From contig JAAYBJ010000003.1 in the NCBI GenBank assembly GCA_012730105.1, positions 77,450-141,449 on the forward strand: 64,000 nucleotides of DNA, read 5' to 3'. This stretch comes from Candidatus Hydrogenedentota bacterium. GTDB taxonomy: Bacteria > Hydrogenedentota > Hydrogenedentia > Hydrogenedentales > CAITNO01. The notes under the pieces are model-generated. The model worked only from the letters and a program-made list of their open reading frames with translations. It made no database searches and had not been told where the DNA came from. Positions 40,846 through 54,484 of this stretch are shown in pieces. Each line of letters starts with the position of its first letter. Positions within the stretch are counted from its first letter, which is position 1. Position numbers and translations under genes: made by a program.

Positions 40846-41946
40846 ATGCTTCCGAGCCATTATCTGATTTTTATGTATCTGCTGGGCCTATCCTTTGTGA
40901 TATCCCTGGCCCTGACGGCGGTAATGCGCCGACTGGCTTTCCGCTTGAACATACTGGATCATCCGGCTGGCCGGAAAAGCCACGCCCAACCCACGCCCCT
41001 GTTGGGGGGCGCGGCGATCTTTTTGACCTTTCATCTTGTCATCATCGCGCACCTGCTCTTTCTCGCGCTGGCCCGTCCCTATGGACCGGACTGGCTGGAC
41101 GCGAACCTGTTCAGCGTCATGGGCGAAGATGGCGGTCTGAAGCTGTCGGGCATACTCATTGCCGGCACCCTGATCTTCCTGCTGGGCATCATTGATGACC
41201 TGCATGTGCTCTCTCCCTGGATGAAACTGGCGGGCCAGATCGGCGTCGCCCTGATTCTGGTGCTTTTCGGCATTCGCATCCAGGCCTTCATTTTTACGGA
41301 CCCCGTGAGTTCGTCGCTGATCACTGTGTTCTGGATTGTGCTGATGATGAACAGCATGAATCTCCTGGACAACATGGACGGACTGTGCGGGGGGGTGTCC
41401 ATTATCGCTGCGGCGACTTTTTTTCTCTGTGTGCAGCCCTACAGCATCTATATTGTGATACGCCTGCTGCTGGTTATCTTCGCCGGCGCCGTGGGCGGAT
41501 TCCTTTTTTTCAACCTGCCGCCCGCCCGCATATTCATGGGAGATTCCGGCGCCATGTTCAGCGGCTATTTCCTCGCCACCATCGCAACCATCGGCACTTT
41601 CCATCTAGAGGGAACGGGCTCGCGCATTTCCGTCGTCGCGCCGCTCATGGCTCTGAGTGTTCCCCTCTTCGACACGCTGAGCGTCATGTATATCCGGTGG
41701 CGCAACGGGGATTCCATCATGCTGGGGGACAAGCGACACTTTTCTCACCGCCTCGTGGAGGTGGGCATGCGCCCATCAATGGCAGTGTACTTCATTTACA
41801 TGGTGGCAGCGCTGGTAGGCCTCAACGGAGCGCTGTTGCCCAAACTCGATCTTGCGGGCACCGTCATCACTCTGGTACAGACGCTGGGCATTTTCCTGTT
41901 AATCGTACTGCTTATGAACGCCGGCAAACGGAACGGAGCCAGTTGA
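40846..41946 (+). CDS. WecA/TagO-like undecaprenyl-phosphate sugar-1-P transferase
   Basis: 366 residues, ~11 membrane helices. Joins a UDP-sugar phosphate (GlcNAc or similar) to undecaprenyl phosphate, initiating a surface polysaccharide. Motifs: LDHPAGRKSHAQPTPLLGGAA, GIIDDLHVLSPWMKL, NSMNLLDNMDGLCGG, the catalytic-region RIFMGDSGAMFSGY, and DKRHFSHRL near the C-terminus, which marks the WecA/TagO rather than MraY branch. Upstream GT4 and downstream ligase-like gene support glycan synthesis. Confidence 0.93.
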   Translation: MLPSHYLIFMYLLGLSFVISLALTAVMRRLAFRLNILDHPAGRKSHAQPTPLLGGAAIFLTFHLVIIAHLLFLALARPYGPDWLDANLFSVMGEDGGLKLSGILIAGTLIFLLGIIDDLHVLSPWMKLAGQIGVALILVLFGIRIQAFIFTDPVSSSLITVFWIVLMMNSMNLLDNMDGLCGGVSIIAAATFFLCVQPYSIYIVIRLLLVIFAGAVGGFLFFNLPPARIFMGDSGAMFSGYFLATIATIGTFHLEGTGSRISVVAPLMALSVPLFDTLSVMYIRWRNGDSIMLGDKRHFSHRLVEVGMRPSMAVYFIYMVAALVGLNGALLPKLDLAGTVITLVQTLGIFLLIVLLMNAGKRNGAS

Positions 41947-41949
41947 CCT

Positions 41950-44919
41950 ATGGCAAAAAAGAAGTCCAACACCCCGGGCCGCAACCGAAACGCGGACAAG
42001 GGCGGGACACTGGCAGCGGCGCCCGTTTGGGAGAATGAAAGCCCCGGTCGCTGGCCGGAGTCTCTCGCCCCCTGGCGTACCGCCCTGTTCATGGCAATCG
42101 CTTCCGGGGCGCTTGCCGCATTGGCCTACGGCGCGGCGGCGCTTGGCGGCTTCACCGCGCTGAAAATAACTTTGGCCGCATTGCTTGGCTCTGGCACACC
42201 CGAAAACGTATACACCTCCAATTATGACATTGCCACGGTCATCTGGGGTCTGGGTTCTATCGCCCTCGCGGGATACGTTCACCCCGCGCTGGGCATAAGC
42301 CTGCTGGTGCTCGGCCGATCCTGGCTGGACGGCTACACCTTTCCCCTGGACAACATTTACTTTACGTGGAGCATTTACCTGCTCTGCATGCTGTGGGCGA
42401 TACGCCTGCTCCGGTCAAAACGACCTCTTCACTTTCCCCCGCCCGTCCTTATATTCGCGGCGGTGATCGTGTGGATTTTCGCCACCGCGCCATTCTCCAT
42501 CCAGTACTACAATACCAGCCAGATGCTTTGGCTGTGGCTGGGATATGGACTCCTGTTTCTGCTGTGCCTGAACACATCCCGTGAATCTGGCGTATCGAAC
42601 ATCCTGCTGACCGTCTTTCTGGTCGCGTTAGGCATGCAGGCGGTCTTCAGCATCCTGCATTTCGAATTTCTACTCCCTTACCTGCGCAAGATAGTGCAAA
42701 ATCCAGCCGTATTGCGGCGTTACTTCAATACGGACGTAATTTCGCCGGAAATGGCGCGCCGCTTCATGGTAAACCGCGCGTTCGGTACGATGCTTTTCCC
42801 CAACGCCTTGGCCGCCTATCTGCTGCTGGGCATTCCGTTTGTCCTGTTTATGACCGTGCCCTATGGGCGCGCCTTCCTGGGCATGCTCAGGCAACTGCCC
42901 GCCGCCAAGACTGAGCCAGAATCGCGCTTAGAGCGGGCTGTTATCCTGGGCATTGCCATTGCCTTTGGTTTCGGAGTATTTGTATTCATCCAGTTCGTTG
43001 CCTATTTTCCGATCGAGTACCGTGCCAACGCGACCGCTCTTCCCTTATACCTGCGGACGGTTCCCCTGTTCACCCTGTCATTGGCGGCGGGATGCGTCAG
43101 CGGCCTGGCTACCCTGTTCCTGCTGATGCGGCTGGGACTAAAGCGCTGGTGGGTGGGTTTGCGTTCCGTGGCAACTGTGATGCTCGCGGTTATTCTTCTC
43201 TACACCTTGTGGATCACCTATTCACGCGGCGCCTATCTTGCCCTGTTCGCTTCAGTGACCTGGGCCGGCATTGTCTATTATATCCCCCCGGCCCGTCTTC
43301 ACCGGCTCAGCGCCCGATTTCGTAGGCGGGAAACGGCCGCCCTGCTGATCCTCCTGCCGACCCTTGCCTGCCTGTCCGTTATCCTTGTCCATGCGGTGAC
43401 TTCCGGAAATTCGTGGGCCCAGGATCCGAGCGCGGCTGCGGCTCAAGCCCCGGGCCCCTCCCCCGGCGCGATGCCGGTATCCCGTGGCGTGAAAGTAAAC
43501 GAGGAGGGCATCTCCCTGTCCATGAGCGATCTTGCCGACCCCGCCTCCTTCCGTTTGCGCCTCGGTTATTGGCGCGTGGCCCTGCGCATCGCGTTGCACC
43601 ACTGGCTCACGGGCACAGGGATAGGCAACTTTTCAATCGCTTACCCCCGTTATCAACATGTGGGCGCGGGAGACGTACGGGAAGCCCATAATGGCTTCCT
43701 GCAGTTTTTTGCGGACACAGGGGTCGTTGGCGGGGCCCTATTGCTGGCCTTCTGGGCATGGTTTGCCCTTTGGGGCGCCCGACGGATTATCCTTGAAGAA
43801 TACCCACATAAAAAGTTGTTCCTGCTCGGCATCTATGCCGGGTTGATTGCCTTCTGCATGCATGCTTTTGTGGACATCAATTTCAGCCATCCTTCCCTGA
43901 TGATGCTTGCCATGGCCTGGGCAGGCTTGTTTTATGGACACGCCGCTGCCGCCCCGAATACGGACCCAAACCCGGAAGAACCCGTTCCCACCGGAAGGCG
44001 CCGCCTTGCCGCCCGCGCGACGGCCTGCCTGCTGCCGGTGATTATACTCGCCGCAATGGCGGGAAGCGCGCGGGTGTACTTCCAGCAGCTTTCCCTGAAC
44101 CGAATGCGCTTCATCAATCTTTCCTGCGAAAGCGAGTTGAACCGTCGTATGGAAGCGGGCCTCTTTTTCTTTAAGGATCTTGCCCAATTTGCCTTCCGCC
44201 GGGACGCCGGTGAAAAAAATCTAACGCTGCCCCGTCTGCCACTGTCAAAAGCGTTGCTGATTGTAGACGATCTGGATGAACTGAAAAAGGGCTGCACCTT
44301 TTACAAGCCCATTCCGGATCAGGTCGGCCGCTTCGCCCGGATGGAAAAGGATGAACCGGTACCCATGAATGCCCTGGTAGCCGTCACCCGCCCCTGGATG
44401 GTGCGGGAAATGGCCATCCGCTCCTGCCTGAAGTGGATTGAAGAACTGGAGCGCCAGGACAGGCGTTTTCCTCATTCGCCCATTTTGGCCCTGCATATCG
44501 TCCGATGGTATGAACTCTATGCCAACTTAAACATGCCTGAATTCAGCGCCCAAGAACCCGAGTGGATTGCAAAGTACCTGAAATGGAGTGAAATCATGGT
44601 GCAGCGCAACCCGTGTCATGCGGATATGCGGATGTTTTACACCAATTCTTTGATTTGGAAATTGCTGGAGGCGTACGGTACTGAAAAGGACGCCCTGCCC
44701 GCGAAAATCGAGGAAGAATACGAAACCATCCTCCAGTTGAGCCCGATTACGCCCCAACACAGGCATATGTACGCGGGGGCGCTGGATCAGTTGGCGGACA
44801 ATGCTACAAAGCAGGGCTTGGAAACGGATGCGGCCGCATATCGTGAAAAAGCACAGAAACTGCGTGATGCGGTTAAAATTCTTGAAGAACAAAGGCGGGA
44901 AGCCCATCTTTATCAATAA
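41950..44919 (+). CDS. O-antigen ligase/polymerase-like membrane protein
   Basis: 989 residues. The first ~650 hold about 12 membrane helices with a Wzy_C-type periplasmic loop: HHWLTGTGIGNFSIAYPRY then REAHNGFLQFFADTGVVGG, the H/N/Y pattern of WaaL and Wzy proteins. Residues ~680-700 form a last helix, after which ~290 soluble residues look helical and TPR-like (YETILQLSPITPQHRHMYAG). The tail is longer than in most WaaL. Starts 3 nt after the WecA-like gene and ends the operon; it would polymerise or transfer the lipid-linked glycan in the periplasm. Confidence 0.9.
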   Translation: MAKKKSNTPGRNRNADKGGTLAAAPVWENESPGRWPESLAPWRTALFMAIASGALAALAYGAAALGGFTALKITLAALLGSGTPENVYTSNYDIATVIWGLGSIALAGYVHPALGISLLVLGRSWLDGYTFPLDNIYFTWSIYLLCMLWAIRLLRSKRPLHFPPPVLIFAAVIVWIFATAPFSIQYYNTSQMLWLWLGYGLLFLLCLNTSRESGVSNILLTVFLVALGMQAVFSILHFEFLLPYLRKIVQNPAVLRRYFNTDVISPEMARRFMVNRAFGTMLFPNALAAYLLLGIPFVLFMTVPYGRAFLGMLRQLPAAKTEPESRLERAVILGIAIAFGFGVFVFIQFVAYFPIEYRANATALPLYLRTVPLFTLSLAAGCVSGLATLFLLMRLGLKRWWVGLRSVATVMLAVILLYTLWITYSRGAYLALFASVTWAGIVYYIPPARLHRLSARFRRRETAALLILLPTLACLSVILVHAVTSGNSWAQDPSAAAAQAPGPSPGAMPVSRGVKVNEEGISLSMSDLADPASFRLRLGYWRVALRIALHHWLTGTGIGNFSIAYPRYQHVGAGDVREAHNGFLQFFADTGVVGGALLLAFWAWFALWGARRIILEEYPHKKLFLLGIYAGLIAFCMHAFVDINFSHPSLMMLAMAWAGLFYGHAAAAPNTDPNPEEPVPTGRRRLAARATACLLPVIILAAMAGSARVYFQQLSLNRMRFINLSCESELNRRMEAGLFFFKDLAQFAFRRDAGEKNLTLPRLPLSKALLIVDDLDELKKGCTFYKPIPDQVGRFARMEKDEPVPMNALVAVTRPWMVREMAIRSCLKWIEELERQDRRFPHSPILALHIVRWYELYANLNMPEFSAQEPEWIAKYLKWSEIMVQRNPCHADMRMFYTNSLIWKLLEAYGTEKDALPAKIEEEYETILQLSPITPQHRHMYAGALDQLADNATKQGLETDAAAYREKAQKLRDAVKILEEQRREAHLYQ

Positions 44920-44966
44920 AACGGGCGGTGGGTGTCCCAAAAAGTCCCGGGAGATTCGTTCTTGCG

Positions 44967-44996
44967 TTAGCGTTTTGTTTTCCAATTTTGTATAAT
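44967..44996 (+). promoter_or_regulatory. Putative sigma70-type promoter of the DUF1573 gene
   Basis: Consensus -10 TATAAT at 44991-44996, with TTAGCG at 44967-44972 as a weak -35 at 18-nt spacing, 125 nt before the ATG. Confidence 0.55.
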
Positions 44997-45120
44997 GGGT
45001 AATTGAAACGAAGGAGTTTGGGTATCTTTTTATTCGAAAGTGAAAATGAGCGCTTTTAGAGTAGGTAGATCATGTTTGCTTCTGTTGCCCCCCAATATAC
45101 CACATAGAAAGGTCGTTGCA

Positions 45121-46473
45121 ATGAGAAAAGGTAGTTTACTTGTTATTTTGCTTTTAAGTGCTTTGGTAATAGGCGGATGCGGGCAGTCATCCAAGCCGAC
45201 ACCCCCCGCGGAACAAGCGGCCCCCGCGCCATCGGCCGCACCTGCCCAAGAAAGCCCGGCACCCGTGGAAACACCTGTCGGCGAGCCTGAGGCCAAGGAA
45301 GAGGTGCCTGCCGCAGAAGTCCCAGTGGCAACCGCGGCGCCGGACGCCCCGGCGGCAGCGGAAACACCTGCCCCTGTAGTGGAGGAAGGCGGCACCCCCA
45401 AACTCGTGGTCGCCGCCCCGGAATATAATTTTGGCAAAGTGGACAATGCGGAGACCGTCGAATGCGATTTCGTGCTGAAAAACGGCGGGACGGGCATGCT
45501 GAAGATTGAAAATGTCCGTGCCTCCTGTGGCTGCACCACCACCGCCCTGCCCAAGAACGATATTGCGCCCAACGAAGAAGTGTCGCTGCATGCGGTCTTG
45601 AATCTGAAAGGCCGCCAGGGACCGCAGACCAAGGCTATTACGGTTACCTCCAACGACCCGGAAACACCTTCGTTCCAGCTTCGCATTACGGGTGAAGCCA
45701 TCGCGTCCATATCCATCGAACCCATGGCCGTTCAATTCGGCCGTGTGGAAGACGACAATCCCCGGGAAGCCACGGTGACCATTCAGTCGCAAAAAGAAGG
45801 TGTCACCTTCAAGGTACTCTCCGCGGAACTGGACGGCCTTGATTTCATTACCCATGAACTCAAGGAAGTGGAACCGGGCAAAAAGTGGGAGATGAGCATC
45901 AAGACCAGCGCCAACCTGCCGGTTGGCAATCATAACGGCCGCTTCATCATTCGCACCGACTCCGCGGAACGCGCCGTGCTCTGGCTTCCCGTGAGCCTGC
46001 AGGTGATCGGCGCCCTCCAGATTATGCCTCCTGTGGTAAATATCCGATTCAGCGAAAATGACGGTGAAATGGAGCAGCAACAACTTAGCATTACCGCCGG
46101 CCGGGTCGCCGAATTCAAGATCAATGAAGTGATTGTTCCCCTGGACACCATCCAGCATGAGCTGATAGAAGCCGGCCCGAATGCCTACCGGTTGCGCCTG
46201 TCCAACATGCCCCGCACCGACGCGCTGGAAGGCAAGAACATTATCCTGCGCACAAACCTGACTGAAACGCCCGAAGTAACCATTCCTTTCAACATCTACA
46301 AACCGCGCGTGCGCCCGATGGCGCCACCCGTCAAAGCCCCGGCGCAACCGCCCGCGGGCGTGCCCGATGTGGCCAATGCACCCGCGCAACCGGCGACAGC
46401 CGCACCTGCGCCTGAAGCTGCTCCTGCGCCCGCACCGGCCCCTGAAGCCGCGCCGGCGCCCGCACAGCAATAG
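45121..46473 (+). CDS. DUF1573 lipoprotein with Ala/Pro-rich linkers
   Basis: 450 residues. Lipoprotein signal MRKGSLLVILLLSALVIGGC (Cys20). A ~75-residue Ala/Pro/Glu-rich spacer leads to a DUF1573 (ASH/HYDIN-like Ig) domain: YNFGKVDNAETVECDFVLKN, KIENVRASCGCTTTALPK, TITSNDPE-type ITVTSNDPETPSFQLRITG. Two to three further Ig-like units follow, then an Ala/Pro tail (APAPEAAPAPAQQ). The CGCT pair is typical of the family. Function unknown, probably a cell-envelope structural lipoprotein. AGAAAGG precedes the ATG; a longer frame from 45040 is rejected. Ends in a strong terminator. Confidence 0.9.
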   Translation: MRKGSLLVILLLSALVIGGCGQSSKPTPPAEQAAPAPSAAPAQESPAPVETPVGEPEAKEEVPAAEVPVATAAPDAPAAAETPAPVVEEGGTPKLVVAAPEYNFGKVDNAETVECDFVLKNGGTGMLKIENVRASCGCTTTALPKNDIAPNEEVSLHAVLNLKGRQGPQTKAITVTSNDPETPSFQLRITGEAIASISIEPMAVQFGRVEDDNPREATVTIQSQKEGVTFKVLSAELDGLDFITHELKEVEPGKKWEMSIKTSANLPVGNHNGRFIIRTDSAERAVLWLPVSLQVIGALQIMPPVVNIRFSENDGEMEQQQLSITAGRVAEFKINEVIVPLDTIQHELIEAGPNAYRLRLSNMPRTDALEGKNIILRTNLTETPEVTIPFNIYKPRVRPMAPPVKAPAQPPAGVPDVANAPAQPATAAPAPEAAPAPAPAPEAAPAPAQQ

Positions 46474-46507
46474 TGGATGAAACCTTTCCGTATTTGAATA
46501 GAGTCAA

Positions 46508-46540
46508 AGCCCCGGGAGAATGTCTTCCCGGGGCTCTTCT
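46508..46540 (+). terminator. Rho-independent terminator
   Basis: 10-bp perfect stem AGCCCCGGGA / TCCCGGGGCT with an 8-nt loop followed by a T-rich stretch, 35 nt past the DUF1573 stop. Confidence 0.88.
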
Positions 46541-46646
46541 TTGGGCCTACCGCGACAAAAAACGCCCTTTGCGACAACGCCGATCCTTTTATGGAGTGTT
46601 TGCAGAACAGAATCTGCTACTTGTAAAAAAAGAGGAGAACTTGCTG

Positions 46647-48095
46647 ATGTGCCGAAATAAAATGTTTGGACTTTTTACGCTGTTTATGGCCTTCCTGCTG
46701 TCGACTGCCTTATCCGCCTACGCGAACAACCTGCGCGTTACGGAGAACCTTACCCCCCTCGATGAATATGTGGCCGCCCCGGACGCCAATTTCCGCTATG
46801 AATTGAAACACACCCACCAGGGTGACGGATGGAAGGGCCATGTGCTGCACATGGTTTCCCAGACCTGGCTGACACCGGACAAGGTGGATCGCACCGAGTG
46901 GGAGCACTGGCTGGTGGTGCTGGTTCCAGACAAACCCGCCAAAACGACGGGGCTGCTGCTCATCGGCGGCGGGGGCAACGGCGGCAACATGCCGCGCGGC
47001 GCCGATGCCAATCTCAGGCGCATTGTACGGGAGACCAATACCGTTGCCGCGCAAATTCACCAGGTGCCCAACCAGCCGCTTATCTTCGCCGATGACGGCC
47101 GGCGGCGCAGCGAAGACGCCATCATCGCCCACAACTGGGACAAGTATCTGCGGACCGGCGACCCCATGTGGATCACCCGCCTGCCCATGACCAAGAGTGC
47201 TGTGCGCGCCATGGACGCGATACAGGCGTTTTGCGCGAGCGATGAGGGCGGCAACGTGCAGGTGGACAACTTTGTCGTGGCCGGCGCGTCGAAACGCGGC
47301 TGGACCACCTGGACCACCGCCGCCGTGGACAAGCGCGTCGTCGCCTGCGTACCCATCGTCATCGACCTGCTCAACCTTACCCCGTCGTTTGTTCACCACT
47401 ACGAGGTATACGGATTCTGGGCGCCCGCCATTGACGACTACGTGGAATCCGGGATTATGGAATGGCTCGGTTCTCCCGAATGGGATGCTATGCTCGCCAT
47501 CAACGACCCCTACAGTTACCGCGACCGGCTTACCATGCCCAAGTTGATCCTGAACGGCGCGGGCGACCAGTTCTTCCTGAACGATTCCTGGCAGTTCTAC
47601 TGGGACGATCTGAAAGGTCCGAAATACCTGCGCTATGCGCCCAATGCCGGACATGGCATGGACAACGCCGATGCGGCCGGCACGGTGGTGGCCTTCTACA
47701 AATCCATTTTGGACGGCGCTCCGTTGCCGGAATATGAATGGTCCTTCCCAGACGGTGAAACCGTCCGCGTGACTACCAAAACCCCACCCACGGTTGTAAA
47801 ATTGTGGCAGGCAACCAACCCCGAAAAATGGGATTTCCGTTTGGATGCCCTGGGGCCGGTATGGACGGAAACCGTACTGGAGCCCGACGCCGATGGTTCC
47901 TATACAGGCCGGGTGGCCAAGCCGGAAAATGGATACACGGCCTATCTGGTGGAACTGACCTTTCCCGGGCCGGGGGAAGACCCCCTGGTGCTGACTACGC
48001 CCACGCGTATCACCCCGAACACCCCCCAGCACAAGATCGAGATGAAAACAGCATGGCCCAACGGGTTTATCTCAGGGAAAAAGTCGGACCAGTAA
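46647..48095 (+). CDS. PhoPQ-activated pathogenicity-related (PqaA) family protein
   Basis: 482 residues with Sec signal (MFGLFTLFMAFLLSTALSAYA). Matches the PhoPQ_related alpha/beta-hydrolase family: VLHMVSQTWLTPDKVDRTEWEHW, LLLIGGGGNGG, nucleophile Ser in VAGASKRGWTTW (~215), acid Asp in LNGAGDQFF (~307) and His in APNAGHGMDNADAA (~336). Family enzymes are of poorly known substrate, possibly esters or peptides. AGAGGAG lies ~10 nt before the ATG at 46647. It is monocistronic between two terminators. Confidence 0.93.
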   Translation: MCRNKMFGLFTLFMAFLLSTALSAYANNLRVTENLTPLDEYVAAPDANFRYELKHTHQGDGWKGHVLHMVSQTWLTPDKVDRTEWEHWLVVLVPDKPAKTTGLLLIGGGGNGGNMPRGADANLRRIVRETNTVAAQIHQVPNQPLIFADDGRRRSEDAIIAHNWDKYLRTGDPMWITRLPMTKSAVRAMDAIQAFCASDEGGNVQVDNFVVAGASKRGWTTWTTAAVDKRVVACVPIVIDLLNLTPSFVHHYEVYGFWAPAIDDYVESGIMEWLGSPEWDAMLAINDPYSYRDRLTMPKLILNGAGDQFFLNDSWQFYWDDLKGPKYLRYAPNAGHGMDNADAAGTVVAFYKSILDGAPLPEYEWSFPDGETVRVTTKTPPTVVKLWQATNPEKWDFRLDALGPVWTETVLEPDADGSYTGRVAKPENGYTAYLVELTFPGPGEDPLVLTTPTRITPNTPQHKIEMKTAWPNGFISGKKSDQ

Positions 48096-48134
48096 CCTGA
48101 AAGACATGCGTCCGCTGTTCTCATGGACAGTATG

Positions 48135-48180
48135 GACGGTCGGGCGTGGCCTTTTTGCCACGCCCGGCCGTCTTATTTTT
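48135..48180 (+). terminator. Rho-independent terminator between convergent genes
   Basis: 16-bp near-perfect stem GACGGTCGGGCGTGGC / GCCACGCCCGGCCGTC with a CTTTTT loop followed by TTATTTTT. Serves the PqaA gene; the hairpin also lies 2 nt past the stop of the convergent subtilase. Confidence 0.92.
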
Positions 48181-48181
48181 A

Positions 48182-52501
<4,320 letters not shown>

Positions 52502-53066
52502 GGAAAATTCCTCCTCGTATGAGTGCCTCGTTTTCGGAGTACCACTATCAAAGAACAAATTGTGCAGATTGTTTACGCTTTAGCGCTCATCCCAAGGGCG
52601 GTAACACTAAAATGTGAACAACATACTTTTGAAACATGCTCCGGCCTGCGGGTAACACCCGCGCTGCGTTGTCATCTTTATAAAAACTTCCAGACTGTTT
52701 CTATTATAACACTTGTCGCCTGACAATGCTTGACATTTACACGCGTTTGGAATCCTGAAAGTCACACAAAGCCTGCCGCCTCACAGAAATTCGTATTTAT
52801 CGCAGAAGAAAAATCTAGTGGTAAAACCAAAAACACGTGCGAGGGCGCTATCGTGCCTGAATAGCGCTGCTTTTGCTCGAACCCATGGCAGGTAAATATC
52901 AGAAGTTGCGCAGGAAGGTCTTAGAAGGAATGCTCAGGGGGCAAAGATGAACGGATGCCGTAAATTGTCACGTGATAGGCACGAGAGCGGATAGGCGAGT
53001 TTTAAAGATGGCGGGGAAAACACCCAAAAACCCGCCAAAGCCCCTGTAAATCAGCATTTTTTTAAC
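52502..53066. other. Intergenic region between subtilase and tRNA-Pro
   Basis: 565 bp, no gene. A -10-like TATAAT on the reverse strand (52703-52708), a short hairpin GCGGGT AAC ACCCGC (52648-52662) in the presumed subtilase leader, and a GCGCTAT/ATAGCGC stem (52845-52867) followed by TGCTTTT are the only structures seen. Confidence 0.5.
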
Positions 53067-53144
53067 TGGTCGGGGTGAGAGGATTCGAACCTCCGGCCTC
53101 TTCGTCCCGAACGAAGCGCGCTAACCGGACTGCGCTACACCCCG
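53067..53144 (-). tRNA. tRNA-Pro (anticodon CGG)
   Basis: Reverse strand folds as a full cloverleaf: acceptor CGGGGTG / CACCCCG, D-arm with GGTTA, anticodon stem CTTCG-TTCGGGA-CGAAG giving anticodon CGG (reads CCG), T-arm GGTTCGAATCC, discriminator A and an encoded CCA at 53067-53069. The first bases CGGGG are typical of bacterial tRNA-Pro. 78 nt including CCA. Confidence 0.97.
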
Positions 53145-53158
53145 ACAGTGATGTCAAG

Positions 53159-53188
53159 AGTATACATGATATGAATGGAAGGTATCAA
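53159..53188 (-). promoter_or_regulatory. Putative sigma70 promoter of tRNA-Pro
   Basis: Reverse strand: TTGATA (53183-53188), 18-nt spacer, TATACT (53159-53164), with the tRNA 5' end 14 nt downstream of the -10. Confidence 0.75.
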
Positions 53189-53268
53189 ACCAGCGATTTG
53201 CCCCTGCTTAGCCCCGGTGCCGATTTGGGACCGCTGCAATTATCCGTTTCTGATCTTCTCGCATGAAT

Positions 53269-54345
53269 CTACGCCTGCACTTCCATGGACGCGGAAAGAA
53301 AGCGCCTCATTACGGGCAGATCAGGGTCATATAGACGCGCCAGAAGCTGCTCGGCGGCGCTTCTGCCGATTTCCTGACCGGGTTGACAGGCATGAAGCAG
53401 GGGAGAGTCCAATCCGGCAGCAAGGGACATGTCATCCACGAAGGCCAGATCAATTTGTTGAGGAACCCGCAAATGAAGACGGTCGAGTTCCTGCAGCACG
53501 ACCGCGGCAAGCGCGCCGTTGACGCATAAAAAGGCGCTCGGTGGGTGGCGACGCTTTATGATCTGCATCACCGCGCAATGCACGGCGCCGGTTTCATCAG
53601 GATTCACCTCGCCCAGGCAATCCTTGCTGAAACTCAGGCAATGTTCCGCCAGAGCACGCTTGAAGCCGGCAAAACGGTCACGGGTACTGGAAACATCATT
53701 GGGCACAGAGATAAAGGCGAACTTGCGGTGGCCCCGTTGAATCATCCTGACGGTCAACTCGTATAACATGGTCTCATTGTCGGTCACCACGAAATCCCAC
53801 TCCGTACCGCGCACATAGCGGTCCACCTGCACCACGGGAAAGCGGCGCTGACTCAGGGTGTTCAAAGCGGAGGCGACCATCGGCGTATCGTGCCGAAGCC
53901 AGATCGCAAGGCCCGCGATGCCCGTTTCCGGAGCTTTCAACAGGAAGGCGGACTCCTCCGCTTCGTCAAACCGAACCGTGTAGATCATGCTGTTCACTTC
54001 CTGCCAGGCGGCATAGCGCATGAAACCATCGGCGATTTCACGTTCAAAGGGGTTGAGATATCGGGGAAGAACAATGCCCAAGGTAGGCCCTTTGCCAATA
54101 CAAAAGGCTTGCCTTCGCCCGGAAGGCGGCGCAACCACAGAGCGGCACCCCTGGGAACGCGCCACATAGCCTTCCACCGCGAGGTCATGCAAAACACGGC
54201 GGGGCCAATTGCGGTTCACATGAAAACGCGCCGCCAGTTCATGCTCGGACGGCAATTTGGCGCCTTCAGGCAGCCGGCCGCTTTCAATCAAGCCTAGTAA
54301 ATATTCTTTGATGTGCCCATATAAGACCTTGTTATCGTCTTTCAT
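53269..54345 (-). CDS. GntR-type DNA-binding / LacI-type sensor regulator
   Basis: 358 residues joining a GntR winged helix (~8-75: GHIKEYLLGLIESGRLPEGA, LPSEHELAARFHVNRNWPRR) to a LacI/periplasmic-binding-type ligand domain (~90-350: TLGIVLPRYLNPFEREIADG, RMIQRGHRKFAFISVPND, FLCVNGALAAVVLQELDRL, RSAAEQLLARL). This is the AraR-like arrangement that senses a sugar. In the HTH, the usual Thr-Val/Arg triad is replaced by NWPRR, a local oddity. ATG at 54345 has AGGGAT 7 nt upstream; an earlier in-frame ATG at 54378 is possible. No operator was found, so the regulon is unknown. Confidence 0.9.
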   Translation of the reverse strand: MKDDNKVLYGHIKEYLLGLIESGRLPEGAKLPSEHELAARFHVNRNWPRRVLHDLAVEGYVARSQGCRSVVAPPSGRRQAFCIGKGPTLGIVLPRYLNPFEREIADGFMRYAAWQEVNSMIYTVRFDEAEESAFLLKAPETGIAGLAIWLRHDTPMVASALNTLSQRRFPVVQVDRYVRGTEWDFVVTDNETMLYELTVRMIQRGHRKFAFISVPNDVSSTRDRFAGFKRALAEHCLSFSKDCLGEVNPDETGAVHCAVMQIIKRRHPPSAFLCVNGALAAVVLQELDRLHLRVPQQIDLAFVDDMSLAAGLDSPLLHACQPGQEIGRSAAEQLLARLYDPDLPVMRRFLSASMEVQA

Positions 54346-54484
54346 GTCGTCGTTATCCCTAGGATGCCATTCTCTCATAGGATCCGGCAAAAGACATGGT
54401 ACCAAGTATAGAACATGAAAAGAAAGGCGTCGGCTACACCGGGACATTGAAGTTGCGGCAGCGGAAAGACCCGTACCCCCCGCG

